Of a stretch of 64,000 bases of DNA, positions 25,353 to 33,743 are shown one piece after another (positions within the stretch are counted from its first letter, which is position 1; every line of letters starts with the position of its first letter). Below the pieces are notes generated by a model. That model worked only from the letters and a program-made list of their open reading frames with translations, was not told where the DNA came from and did not search any database. This DNA comes from Chloroflexota bacterium (lineage in GTDB: Bacteria; Chloroflexota; Anaerolineae; Anaerolineales; UBA11579): the NCBI GenBank assembly GCA_019456165.1, contig VRUJ01000007.1, positions 48,597 through 112,596 of the forward strand, given 5' to 3'. The translations under genes were made by a program, and so were the position numbers.

Positions 25353-26978
25353 ATGGCAACTGTCACGCAGAAAAGATCTATACGAGGGCGGTTGTGGGAT
25401 AGTGTAAGGGCTGATTTTAGTGACCTTCTAAATGTCTATCGGCCCATCGAAAAAGCCCCCTCCGGATTGTATGCATACAATATAGTCTTGCCAAATGAGG
25501 GCACGTTGCGCATTCATTTGCGCATTGAAGAGGGCGGTCAGGGTGTGATATTTGTTGATGTGACCGATGTAGTTCACTTAAATCCTTCCGCGGCCATGAT
25601 TGCAAAAATGGCCCTAGAAGATATCCCCATGCAAGTTGCGCGGGCACGGATACATGCCAAATACACTGGGGTCAGAAATGGAAGGTTATCTTCAGATTTG
25701 GCAAACATTTATGAGATGATTGACCAATTCAGAAATCCAAATGGAGAATGCCCAACGTGTTTATTAGATGGCTCGTTGGAAAAATCTCCTTTGTTCAGTA
25801 TTGATGTTAATGCGCCATATAAAGTTGATATAGCTCTCACGTATGGGTGCAACAATGAATGTCCGCATTGTTACAATGAAGTTGACCGGCTGCCTATGGC
25901 CTCGTTGCCGCTCCACGAATGGAAAATTGTTTTAGATAATATTGCAGCAAGGGGCGTTCCTCATGTAATCCTGACCGGGGGTGAGGCTACGCTGCACCCA
26001 GACTTAGCTGAAATAATAAATTACGCAGACCAGCTAGGCATGATCGTTGGTTTAAACACTAATGGGAGGCATATCGCTCACAAGCCCTACATGGAGAACC
26101 TCGCAAATTCAGGACTCAACCACGTTCAGATCACTCTGGGCTCCAATTACCCGGAGATCCATGATGCTGTGATGGGTGCAAAATCATTCACCCAAACTGT
26201 TCGGGGAATAGAAAATGCCATAGCCAGCAAGGTATATGTAATAACTAATACAACGTTGATGCGCAATAATATGGATCACGTAGAAGAGATTTTAGACTTC
26301 ATCTATGATCTGGGAATTCGCACTTTTGCAATGAATGGCATGATCTACTCTGGAGGAGGCTTTTCGCACCCCTTTGCAATTCATGAAAAGGAAATGCCAG
26401 CTTTATTGGCACGGGTACGTGATTTAGCCCTGGAACGGGGAATGCGTTTCTTATGGTACACACCTACAGAGTACTGCCGCATGTCTCCTATAGAGCTAGA
26501 AATTGGAGCAAAACGCTGCAACGCGGGCGAGTATTCCTTTTGCATTGAACCAAATGGAGACGTACTGCCTTGCCAATCTTATTACGTCTCTGCAGGAAAT
26601 ATCCTGAATGACACTTGGGAACAAATTTGGGGTGGAGAACTCTTCCGTAGTTTTAGAGATAGGGAGACTGATCCCCAGATGGCAGGATTGCCAGAAAAAT
26701 GCTGGAACTGTCCTGATTTGGCTTTATGTGGGGCGGGTTGCCGGATCGAGAGAGAAGCGCGTGAGGGAAATAGGGTTTCCACTGGGGCGGGAGGCGGCTG
26801 TATTGGCTGCAGCGGGAGTTTTGATACTTCTCGGATCGCGAAAGTAGAAATTTCAGACCCGCTTCCTACTGCTAATCTCTCCTCAGATGGTTTTGTTCCA
26901 AACGCTAGTATGACCAATACCACTCTGCGTTCAAGCGGTAATATGCCGATTATCACCTTAGAAGAGGTGGGCAAATAA
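25353..26978 (+). CDS. SPASM radical SAM protein with N-terminal PqqD/RRE-like region
   Basis: A 541-residue protein. Residues ~35-130 look like a PqqD-type recognition domain (IHLRIEEGGQGVIFVD, HLNPSAAMIAKMAL, then a helical pair), as found in enzymes that bind peptide substrates. The radical SAM core follows with CNNECPHC (Cys166, 170, 173), ILTGGEATLHPDL and LNTNGR. The C-terminal SPASM-like region carries CNAGEYSFCIEPNGDVLPCQSYY and CWNCPDLALCGAGCRIE, then an extra CIGC. Such proteins form thioether, carbon-carbon or epimer linkages in peptides or proteins, or oxidise side chains. The last ~50 residues are low-complexity. Its neighbour at 27045 and the minus-strand genes at 29083 and 30275 suggest a shared substrate. 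The promoter and RBS are clear. Confidence 0.85.
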   Translation: MATVTQKRSIRGRLWDSVRADFSDLLNVYRPIEKAPSGLYAYNIVLPNEGTLRIHLRIEEGGQGVIFVDVTDVVHLNPSAAMIAKMALEDIPMQVARARIHAKYTGVRNGRLSSDLANIYEMIDQFRNPNGECPTCLLDGSLEKSPLFSIDVNAPYKVDIALTYGCNNECPHCYNEVDRLPMASLPLHEWKIVLDNIAARGVPHVILTGGEATLHPDLAEIINYADQLGMIVGLNTNGRHIAHKPYMENLANSGLNHVQITLGSNYPEIHDAVMGAKSFTQTVRGIENAIASKVYVITNTTLMRNNMDHVEEILDFIYDLGIRTFAMNGMIYSGGGFSHPFAIHEKEMPALLARVRDLALERGMRFLWYTPTEYCRMSPIELEIGAKRCNAGEYSFCIEPNGDVLPCQSYYVSAGNILNDTWEQIWGGELFRSFRDRETDPQMAGLPEKCWNCPDLALCGAGCRIEREAREGNRVSTGAGGGCIGCSGSFDTSRIAKVEISDPLPTANLSSDGFVPNASMTNTTLRSSGNMPIITLEEVGK

Positions 26979-27044
26979 AACAGTGAAAATATTATTTCTC
27001 AGTATTTGTTTCCATAATTTAATTAGGAATAAATCCTGGATAGT

Positions 27045-28070
27045 GTGATTTTTTTCGTGCAGTGGTTTGCAGGGCAATCATACCTGCGTCTTTTTTCGGG
27101 GGTTCTATTCTGGGGAATTGCCGGCTTCTTATATTTTCGCCGTTCGCAAGGGTTGGGGAAAGTTTTGTTTGTTTTGCTGTCAGTGGTTGTTGCGGCACTC
27201 TTTTATCTCAGTCCTTGGATCCAAATAATTAGCTCCTGGTTATTGATGTTGTCTTTAGCAATATCTTATCTAAACAGCAGGAGACCTCGAGAGGAATATC
27301 AGCCTGCGGTGGCGCTTGTCGAGGGGGGAGGTATCAAGCGCGGTTTATTGCCGCCTGAAGCTGCTATTTTGCTTGGCGCCCCTTTCAACTTGATAATTGT
27401 AATAGTTCTGTTTGGTATGCTCAAGAGAGGAATACTTAAAGAAGTTAATGGTATGCCCTGGCAGTTGGAAGTTGAAGAGAGATTCCGGACCCACGAAGCT
27501 TCTCTAGATCACAAACGCAAGATGGGAATTCGGCAGGAAGCAGCCCTAAATGCAAATATTATCCTGCAAAAGTATGAGGAACTTTTTTTAGAATTATTTG
27601 AAGAGGCTGAGGGAAAAGAGGCAAAAGTAATGGATTTTGGTATTATCGTAAAACCATTAGTTAAACACGTTGTGGAACGTGTCGCGGGGTATGATCTTGA
27701 AAAAACGCGGGAGTATTACGACTTGATTATTAACCGGGCACACATCGAAGCCCGTGAAGGAGGTGAATTGTTGTCTGATAGAGAGGCTATCTTTGATCGC
27801 AATTTGGAATGGATAATGCTGAACGAAAACCTGGGAACAGTCTTTGAAAACAATGATTTTTCCTGTATGCCTATTTGGAAACGAGATCGGGAAAGCCTTG
27901 CTAAAAAGCTGAGTGGGGAGAAAACTTTTAGCGCTTGGATATTGAGAATTATTGAAGAAATGAAAGGTAGCGTACCTCCTGAAGCGCTGGATATCAATAT
28001 AGACGGGGAATCCGAAAATGTTTTAGCTGGTTTACTTAGCGAAATTTCAAGGGCGACTTTCTACGGCTGA
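27045..28070 (+). CDS. Membrane protein related to the Cys-Ala-tailed protein at 30275
   Basis: A 341-residue protein with GTG start. Two or three hydrophobic segments occupy residues ~10-75 (LFSGVLFWGIAGFLYF, VLFVLLSVVVAALFYL, IISSWLLMLSLAISYL). The rest is a cytosolic domain that begins VEGGGIKRGLLPPEAAILL, nearly matching IEGHGIKRGLTAIEAAILL in the protein at 30275-31936. This element resembles the DUF2207/TIGR04222-like 'PxEAAxLL' domain. It lacks the N-terminal exported domain and the Cys-Ala tail of that paralogue. It follows the radical SAM gene by 66 nt on the same strand, so the pair may be co-transcribed. It could be a partner, a scaffold or a decayed substrate. Confidence 0.6.
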   Translation: MIFFVQWFAGQSYLRLFSGVLFWGIAGFLYFRRSQGLGKVLFVLLSVVVAALFYLSPWIQIISSWLLMLSLAISYLNSRRPREEYQPAVALVEGGGIKRGLLPPEAAILLGAPFNLIIVIVLFGMLKRGILKEVNGMPWQLEVEERFRTHEASLDHKRKMGIRQEAALNANIILQKYEELFLELFEEAEGKEAKVMDFGIIVKPLVKHVVERVAGYDLEKTREYYDLIINRAHIEAREGGELLSDREAIFDRNLEWIMLNENLGTVFENNDFSCMPIWKRDRESLAKKLSGEKTFSAWILRIIEEMKGSVPPEALDINIDGESENVLAGLLSEISRATFYG

Positions 28071-28092
28071 AAACTGAGGTTGCGAGATACTC

Positions 28093-29076
28093 TCAGCGAA
28101 AAAACAAGAAGCGTGGTTTGCGCTCATCTAAACGCCAGAGACCTGCTTCTTTTGCAGCCCTAATCCCGTCTGCGTACTCTTGATTAGAGATTCGCTGATT
28201 GATTTCTGGGTACTTATCTGCGCTTACTTTTCCCGCTGGGTGGTATTGCGCCATGACATTAATGTAGGTGTCAGCCGAGATTTCCTGTGCTAGAAACTGT
28301 GCAATTTTTTCGGTCCCGGCGATATTTCCAGGCATAATCAGATGACGTACTAGAACCCCGCGCATGGCGATGCCATGCTCATCGACTAATAATTCTCCTA
28401 CTTGCCTATGCATTTCTTTAATTGCCTGCCTGGCAACCTCAGGGTAATCCTTTGCCTTCAAATAGTGCAGTGAAAGCCGCTCGTCCCAGAACTTGAAATC
28501 GGGCATGTAGATATCTACAATCCCATCCAGAAGCCGTAAACTTTCGAGTGAATCGTATGCCGAAGTGTTGTAAACGATTGGCAATCGCAACCCAGCTTTA
28601 ATTGCTATCGGCAGCGCTTCTAAGATTTGAGGTACTACATGTTCAGGAGTGACAAAATTTATGTTATGGCAGCCCATAGCTTGCAGTTCAAGCATCATGG
28701 CGGCTAATTGCCGAGGAGATGTTTCAATTCCTTGGCCGGATTGGCTGGTATCAAAATTCTGGCAGAAAACGCAGCGCAGATTGCACTGTGAAAAGAAGAT
28801 TGTTCCGCTTCCCTTCCAACCACGTAAGCAGTCCTCTTCTCCGAGATGAGCAAAGTGACTGGTTACTTGAGCATATCGACCGATTTTACAGGTCGCTGTT
28901 CTATTCGCCAGCCGGTCAACAGCACAATCACGGGGGCAGACAAAACAACTCCTAAGATTTTCGACAGCTTGTTTGGCTCTTTTTTGTAATTCCCCAGTGC
29001 GGTAAAGTGACAGATATGCCGGTTCGAAATTATTCCCTGATAGAAAAAAACTATTTGTATTTTCCTCCGGGACCAT
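28093..29076 (-). CDS. PflX-type radical SAM protein (pyruvate formate-lyase activase homologue)
   Basis: A 327-residue protein of the COG1313/PflX group. An N-terminal cysteine set (CFVCPRDCAVDR, TCKIG) precedes the radical SAM motif CNLRCVFC within FFSQCNLRCVFCQN. DIYMPDFKFW and HLIMPGNIAGTEK are conserved further on. Relatives activate glycyl-radical enzymes or, in three-gene systems, act on unknown partners; no glycyl-radical enzyme is visible here. It starts 7 nt after the end of the cysteine-less radical SAM paralogue (29083-30270), so it belongs to the same minus-strand operon as the Cys-Ala-tailed protein. It is convergent with the gene at 27045. Confidence 0.85.
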   Translation of the reverse strand: MVPEENTNSFFLSGNNFEPAYLSLYRTGELQKRAKQAVENLRSCFVCPRDCAVDRLANRTATCKIGRYAQVTSHFAHLGEEDCLRGWKGSGTIFFSQCNLRCVFCQNFDTSQSGQGIETSPRQLAAMMLELQAMGCHNINFVTPEHVVPQILEALPIAIKAGLRLPIVYNTSAYDSLESLRLLDGIVDIYMPDFKFWDERLSLHYLKAKDYPEVARQAIKEMHRQVGELLVDEHGIAMRGVLVRHLIMPGNIAGTEKIAQFLAQEISADTYINVMAQYHPAGKVSADKYPEINQRISNQEYADGIRAAKEAGLWRLDERKPRFLFFR

Positions 29077-29082
29077 GGAGAA

Positions 29083-30270
29083 CTATTTAAACTCGCTTGC
29101 TGATTTCCAAATTTTCTCCCATGAGTCTGTCAAGAGATTTCCCAATATTTTGTTGATACCTTGGGCTGGAAGAACGTCGCCGTCTGGTTCAACGTACAAC
29201 CATCCACGCCCTGCGCCGTCTGGGTGGGCTTCGTTCTCCTCGTCAGCAAGTTCTAATGAAACCGGGTTGATATTTGAATAGGGCACTGGCAAGTCCCATA
29301 CGAGCGCGAGATCGAGATCGTCTGCGTAAGAGCGTGCCTCTTGCAATTCATTCACCAGGGATTTGTGGTTCGCACTGAGCGATACACCTGAAACACTAGC
29401 AACCGCTAGTTTGTCTAACAATTGCATAGCTTGCGCTGAACTTTCGGGTGTCAGGGTTAAGTGAGCGGCAACGAATATATCCTCGTCAAGAGCCTCAGCC
29501 CAATATGCAAAGCTTGCCAATGACTCCCAGGTCTGGTCATCATCCGGGTGCAAGATTATCATGGCGTGGTCTAAACCTGCTAATAACAAACTATTCAGAT
29601 ATGCGCTGTCTGAGAGTTTAAGCCCATCAGTTAATAGACCTGTGACTTGCCCATTAGCTTCAGCATAAGCGATCAATTCGGCTAAATCTTCACGCAGTGT
29701 CGGTTCTCCACCAGTGAATGTAATATGGGGAATACCCGCAGACCAAGCTTTGTCAATTATGGTTTTCCATTCAGCTGTAGTCAACTCACGCTCAACCCTC
29801 TTTGTTGGTGCCGCCTGGGAGTCAGATTCATTTGGGAGCTGATACGTCAGGGCGCAATCCAGGCGGTAGGGGGCAGAAATCTCATCTGTGTAAGGTGTGT
29901 GGCGGTCAAAATGTAAGAACGAGATCGGGTCAAGGTCTGGGGTTGTGATGAGAATCTCAATCTGTTCTTTTAGTTCTGTAAAATCTTGCGAAGCAGTATC
30001 TGAATCAACCCGATAGCGTTTGGCTACCTCATCAGGGATTTGATTTTCAGGAGTTTCATTTACCAGATGATAGGCGTATTCTGCCGCCGTCGAGTTTAGA
30101 TGCAAAATGGTGGATGCATTGACGATCAGTACACCTTTACGACCTGGTTCAATGCGTAAATGCAGTCTGTAATTCAACGGGTTATCCGGTGGGGATTGAA
30201 AGTGGTATATACCAACAGGGAGTTGCTCTGGGGTTGAAAATAGCTGTTGGATGGTTTCTCGAATGCCCAT
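29083..30270 (-). CDS. Radical-SAM-like protein lacking the cluster cysteines
   Basis: A 395-residue paralogue of the enzyme at 25353. The N-terminal recognition-like region is conserved (LHLRIEPGRKGVLIVNAST, ILHLNSTAAEYAYHLV), as are ITFTGGEPTLREDL and the C-terminal LYVEPDGDVLPAQGINKILGN. The position of CxxxCxxC in LTYGCNNECPHC is replaced by LTYQLPNESDSQ, and the SPASM cysteines are gone (LPAQ where the relative has LPCQ). It cannot bind the SAM cluster in the usual way. It may be a substrate-binding pseudoenzyme that works with the active paralogue. I chose the ATG at 30270 (GGAGG upstream, 4 nt after the stop of the previous gene); a longer start would be the opposite-phase reading of the Cys-Ala codons. 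Confidence 0.75.
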   Translation of the reverse strand: MGIRETIQQLFSTPEQLPVGIYHFQSPPDNPLNYRLHLRIEPGRKGVLIVNASTILHLNSTAAEYAYHLVNETPENQIPDEVAKRYRVDSDTASQDFTELKEQIEILITTPDLDPISFLHFDRHTPYTDEISAPYRLDCALTYQLPNESDSQAAPTKRVERELTTAEWKTIIDKAWSAGIPHITFTGGEPTLREDLAELIAYAEANGQVTGLLTDGLKLSDSAYLNSLLLAGLDHAMIILHPDDDQTWESLASFAYWAEALDEDIFVAAHLTLTPESSAQAMQLLDKLAVASVSGVSLSANHKSLVNELQEARSYADDLDLALVWDLPVPYSNINPVSLELADEENEAHPDGAGRGWLYVEPDGDVLPAQGINKILGNLLTDSWEKIWKSASEFK

Positions 30271-30274
30271 AATA

Positions 30275-31936
30275 TTACCTGCCTCCCCCCGCGCATGCAC
30301 AGGCGCAACCTGCACAGGCACAGGCGCAGGCACACGATCCACCGCCACCACCGCTGCGCCCGCTGCTGGTGGAAACTGGAGGCGGGTTGGTTACTTTAGT
30401 AACTCCACCAGTAAAATCTGTCAGGCTGCCAACTACCCCTGCAGAGAAATCCTGCACACCACTAACAATTGAAGCCGCGAAGTCAGACCCGGGTAAGTGA
30501 GGCAGCGCTGGAGCGCCGCGGCTGGAGGGCGTTGAGGTTGTCCGGCGAGCTGACGTACCTCGATAGCCGGGGTCATAGCGTCCCCACCACATGGGTATGA
30601 ATACCGGGTGGTGCTGGAAAACATCACGCGTACGGTCCTCATATTCGCCATCCAGCATGGTCCATTCCATGACCTCATCGTATTTCTCACTGCGAACTTC
30701 TGGTGTATCCGCGGCTTCAACCTGTCCCCAGGCTCGCCTGACAATGTCTTTGTAGTATGCTACAGTTTCTTTATTGCTGAAACCTTTCATTTTGCGAGTC
30801 ACACTTTTGACAAGGGTAACCATCATTTTCTGCAGCCCCCGACGGCGTTTCGCCTTCCCACCTTTCTGTAAAGCTTCCAGGAATTCGAGCTCATATTTGC
30901 GTAAATTCTTGGGTGGTGGTTCGGCGATGATATTGATTTTCAACGGTTTTTTCTTGACGACTTTAGCTGCGTTCTTTTTAATCACCGCGAACAACATCAT
31001 GGTCAATATTTTATCCATAGGGTGTTCGAGTAGAATCGCGGCTTCAATAGCTGTTAATCCCCTTTTTATTCCATGGCCTTCAATGGCGATCTTCGGAGGC
31101 AAGTATTTAAGCTTGCGACGCCTACCGCCATATACTACGAGAGCTGGGATCGAAAAGAAAACCAAGAAGAATCCACAGGTGACGAGTATAGGAATTAGAA
31201 CCTCTAGATCGATTCCCAATGTCTGCCAGAAGCTTGGCCGGGCAATAGCGCTTTCAGGAACGTAGGTTTTGGGGAAGGATGCGCCAAATTTGTATTCTGT
31301 AGATGCATCGCCATCTAGGTTGCGCCAGCCATAGGTGATGCGTCCTTCGTTGTCAAAATCGAAAATTGGGACCGAGGGGAAACCGGATGGCGAGTAATCG
31401 TGGTACCGCGGTTCGTCCACTTGTACACCTGGCGGTAAATGGAATGTAACTGAAACGTCGGTGGTTCCATCGATGTATTGAGACCCAAACCAGTTTGGGA
31501 TAAAGACGGCGCTGGCGTAGCTCTCGTCACTGGAATCTGGATAAAGGACTCCCTCAATACCTTGGATCCAAGCAGTAATTCGGCCTGAATTTCCAGCAAA
31601 GATCGAGTTCTCTTCCAGGCCTAATTCAATGCCAATATCCACAAAGCTTGAATTTTGGATGTGGTTGATATTTTTTCCATCAATCTCAGCGGTGATATTA
31701 CTTATGTGGTAATTGTTGTTAGGAAGACCAATATCAACATACTCGACCGGAGGGGAAAAGGAAAGATTGGTGATTAATAATTCATAAAATATGGTTAATG
31801 TGCCGTCCTCTTCCCAGTAAACGTGCACATTCTCCTGATCAAGGGAAAAGTAGTAATCTTGCGCGAATACCGGGCTGGTTACAAGCAGCAAGGCGATTGC
31901 GAGGATCAAGAAATATAGAACTCGTTTTCTCACCAT
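30275..31936 (-). CDS. Exported/membrane protein with C-terminal Cys-Ala repeat tail
   Basis: A 553-residue protein. Residues 1-25 are a signal peptide (hydrophobic core ILAIALLLV, cleavage after VFA). An extracellular beta-rich domain of about 210 residues follows, then a membrane segment (IPILVTCGFFLVFFSIPALVV), RRRK, and a cytosolic domain starting GIKRGLTAIEAAILL, shared with the protein at 27045 and resembling DUF2207/TIGR04222-like proteins. The end is Gly/Ser-rich and then reads (CA)4-G-(CA)3-GGGR: seven cysteines strictly alternating with alanine (codons 30290-30334). One membrane crossing after the signal peptide places this tail in the cytoplasm, where the radical SAM proteins are. 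AAGGAG fixes the ATG at 31936. The cysteine-less radical SAM gene starts 4 nt after its stop. Confidence 0.75.
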   Translation of the reverse strand: MVRKRVLYFLILAIALLLVTSPVFAQDYYFSLDQENVHVYWEEDGTLTIFYELLITNLSFSPPVEYVDIGLPNNNYHISNITAEIDGKNINHIQNSSFVDIGIELGLEENSIFAGNSGRITAWIQGIEGVLYPDSSDESYASAVFIPNWFGSQYIDGTTDVSVTFHLPPGVQVDEPRYHDYSPSGFPSVPIFDFDNEGRITYGWRNLDGDASTEYKFGASFPKTYVPESAIARPSFWQTLGIDLEVLIPILVTCGFFLVFFSIPALVVYGGRRRKLKYLPPKIAIEGHGIKRGLTAIEAAILLEHPMDKILTMMLFAVIKKNAAKVVKKKPLKINIIAEPPPKNLRKYELEFLEALQKGGKAKRRRGLQKMMVTLVKSVTRKMKGFSNKETVAYYKDIVRRAWGQVEAADTPEVRSEKYDEVMEWTMLDGEYEDRTRDVFQHHPVFIPMWWGRYDPGYRGTSARRTTSTPSSRGAPALPHLPGSDFAASIVSGVQDFSAGVVGSLTDFTGGVTKVTNPPPVSTSSGRSGGGGGSCACACACAGCACACAGGGR

Positions 31937-32016
31937 TAACTCCTTATTTAGCAAGCGGTATCTTTTTTATAATTGTAAATTAAAAAAATTATTCTTGGGT
32001 AATATATCTATATCGA

Positions 32017-32394
32017 TTACCATTTTGGCTCTTCAGTTAATTGGTAAACTTGGCCGCAGTAGGGACAATTTACCGTTGGCGCGCCAGCAACTATTTTTAT
32101 ATCGTTTTTAGATAGCGGGTTACCGCAATTTTGGCAGGTGATTTTTTCTAATTGGACATTTCCAGGAAGGTCAACATTCAAAGTTACATTTTGTTGAAAA
32201 TCCGCTGGAGCAGCAGGCTTACTGCGCGATGCAAAAAAGATCAAGATCAAGCCAGCTCCGACGATCGCTATACCCGTAAATAGAGTACCCCATTGATTGG
32301 CAGTATCCGGGCTGAAGGCTGCCCACATAAATAGGACTCCGAAGAGGATGAGGATTGCCGCGGCGACAAAACCGATGAGTTTTCCAGCAGACAT
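32017..32394 (-). CDS. Small two-helix membrane protein with zinc ribbon
   Basis: A 125-residue protein. Two hydrophobic segments (LIGFVAAAILILFGVLFMW and GIAIVGAGLILIFF) span the first half. The C-terminal cytosolic part has CQNCGNPLSK and, 20 residues later, CPYCGQVYQL, a CxxC...CxxC zinc ribbon. GGAGG lies 7 nt before the ATG at 32394, which rules out the TTG a few codons earlier. It is upstream of and on the same strand as the Cys-Ala-tailed protein (80 nt gap), so it may belong to that operon. Function unknown. Confidence 0.7.
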   Translation of the reverse strand: MSAGKLIGFVAAAILILFGVLFMWAAFSPDTANQWGTLFTGIAIVGAGLILIFFASRSKPAAPADFQQNVTLNVDLPGNVQLEKITCQNCGNPLSKNDIKIVAGAPTVNCPYCGQVYQLTEEPKW

Positions 32395-32443
32395 ATATAC
32401 CTCCAACCTAAGTGTATCCGAAAATCACGTTTTCGACTATATA

Positions 32444-33733
32444 TTATCGATCAATCTCAATTGATTTTTCCAGCTTGGGTGCGGGTAAACGAATGGCAGC
32501 AACCGTGCTCAATATGTAGAATAAGACTGCGATGGCATATAAAGATAAATATCCCGCGGTATTGGAATCATAATATCTATTAAGCGGATCAACGATCGCG
32601 CCGCCTAAAAGACGGGCTAATGCGCTACCGCTTGCCGTTGCAATACTAGCAACACCAAGATACCGAGCAGCCTCCTTTTTGGGAACAATGTCCGTGATTA
32701 ATGCGAAGTTAGCGCTGATAAAAACACCTGCCGCTAAACCGATGAGACCGCCACCTAGGCTGAGGATTATGACATCACGGGAAATTAATAAAATATAAGT
32801 TCCGCCAGCTGCAAGTAAACCGGCGAAAATCAATAATGGTTTCCTTCCAATTCGATCTGCTATTACGCCTGCGGGGAGTGAAATTATCAAGATTGCACCT
32901 CCCAAAATGATAGCTAGATTTCCAAGATATACCTGGGCCTGGGCTTCTTCAACGCCAATTACATCAATTACGAAGAAAAGCACGAAAGTACCTACAATGG
33001 TAAATGCGCACCAAAAGAAAAACCGGTTTGCAAACCACCAAATAAAAGCAGGATATTTCTTGTAATCAATCTTAAAGTAATTTTTTATACTCTTATTTTT
33101 TACTTGTTGATCAACCTGTTTGCTAAAGCTTTGAGCTTCCTGCCGAGTTGCAACAATTGTAGCTATTAAACTAATTAGCAGTGCAGCTGCGGGGATTGCT
33201 ACGGCAACAACCAGAGCGATTGGGCCTAATTCCTGCGAATGGCCGACCAATTGACCTGCTGCTTGGCGGCCAATTATTAGGCCCAAAATGTCTGCCATAC
33301 CTTTAATTCCAGCCGCCTTTCCTCGCTGGTGTTGGGGTACATGATCTGGATACAATGCCTGCCATGGACTGTAAATTATATTTTCTGTGAAACGATAAAA
33401 CAAAACACCCAAAACGAATACGGCCAGACTAGGAGCTGTCCCAATCAAAAATAGAGTAAAGACTAAACCTGCCGTTCCAATTATAAAGAAAGGGATACGG
33501 GAACCCCAGCGCGAATGTGTACGGTCTGAAAGAGCTCCAACAAGAGGCGGAAGAATCATTGCAATGATTGAACCCGCGAAGGTGGCGAATCCCAACACCG
33601 TGTTGGGGCGGTCGGGTGCTAATGCTAAAACCTGGTGGCCGAATAGAGCTGGTTCGAGAGTGTTCGTTGTCAGTGTCAGCGCGAAGCTGAAAGATGATAG
33701 GGCTAGTAGGCGAATCAGTGATAATGTTTTCAT
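32444..33733 (-). CDS. MFS transporter
   Basis: A 429-residue protein with twelve predicted hydrophobic segments and a central charged loop (EAQSFSKQVDQQVKNKSIKNY). The loop-2 motif GALSDRTHSRWGSRIPF and its counterpart GVIADRIGRKPLL in the second half mark the major facilitator superfamily, with some resemblance to the GPH sugar-cation group in the first signature. It also has a GFATFAGSIIAMILPPLVGAL first-loop region. The substrate is unknown. It is followed closely by the genes at 32394 and 31936 on the same strand, but a functional link is not evident. Confidence 0.88.
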   Translation of the reverse strand: MKTLSLIRLLALSSFSFALTLTTNTLEPALFGHQVLALAPDRPNTVLGFATFAGSIIAMILPPLVGALSDRTHSRWGSRIPFFIIGTAGLVFTLFLIGTAPSLAVFVLGVLFYRFTENIIYSPWQALYPDHVPQHQRGKAAGIKGMADILGLIIGRQAAGQLVGHSQELGPIALVVAVAIPAAALLISLIATIVATRQEAQSFSKQVDQQVKNKSIKNYFKIDYKKYPAFIWWFANRFFFWCAFTIVGTFVLFFVIDVIGVEEAQAQVYLGNLAIILGGAILIISLPAGVIADRIGRKPLLIFAGLLAAGGTYILLISRDVIILSLGGGLIGLAAGVFISANFALITDIVPKKEAARYLGVASIATASGSALARLLGGAIVDPLNRYYDSNTAGYLSLYAIAVLFYILSTVAAIRLPAPKLEKSIEIDR

Positions 33734-33743
33734 GTTTGAGTAC

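Noticed and set aside
30271-30351. Longer N-terminus for the gene at 29083 starting upstream of 30270
   Set aside because: The extension is the alternative-frame reading of the Cys-Ala codons (alternating Pro/Val) and is not conserved in the paralogue; a good RBS and ATG lie at 30270.
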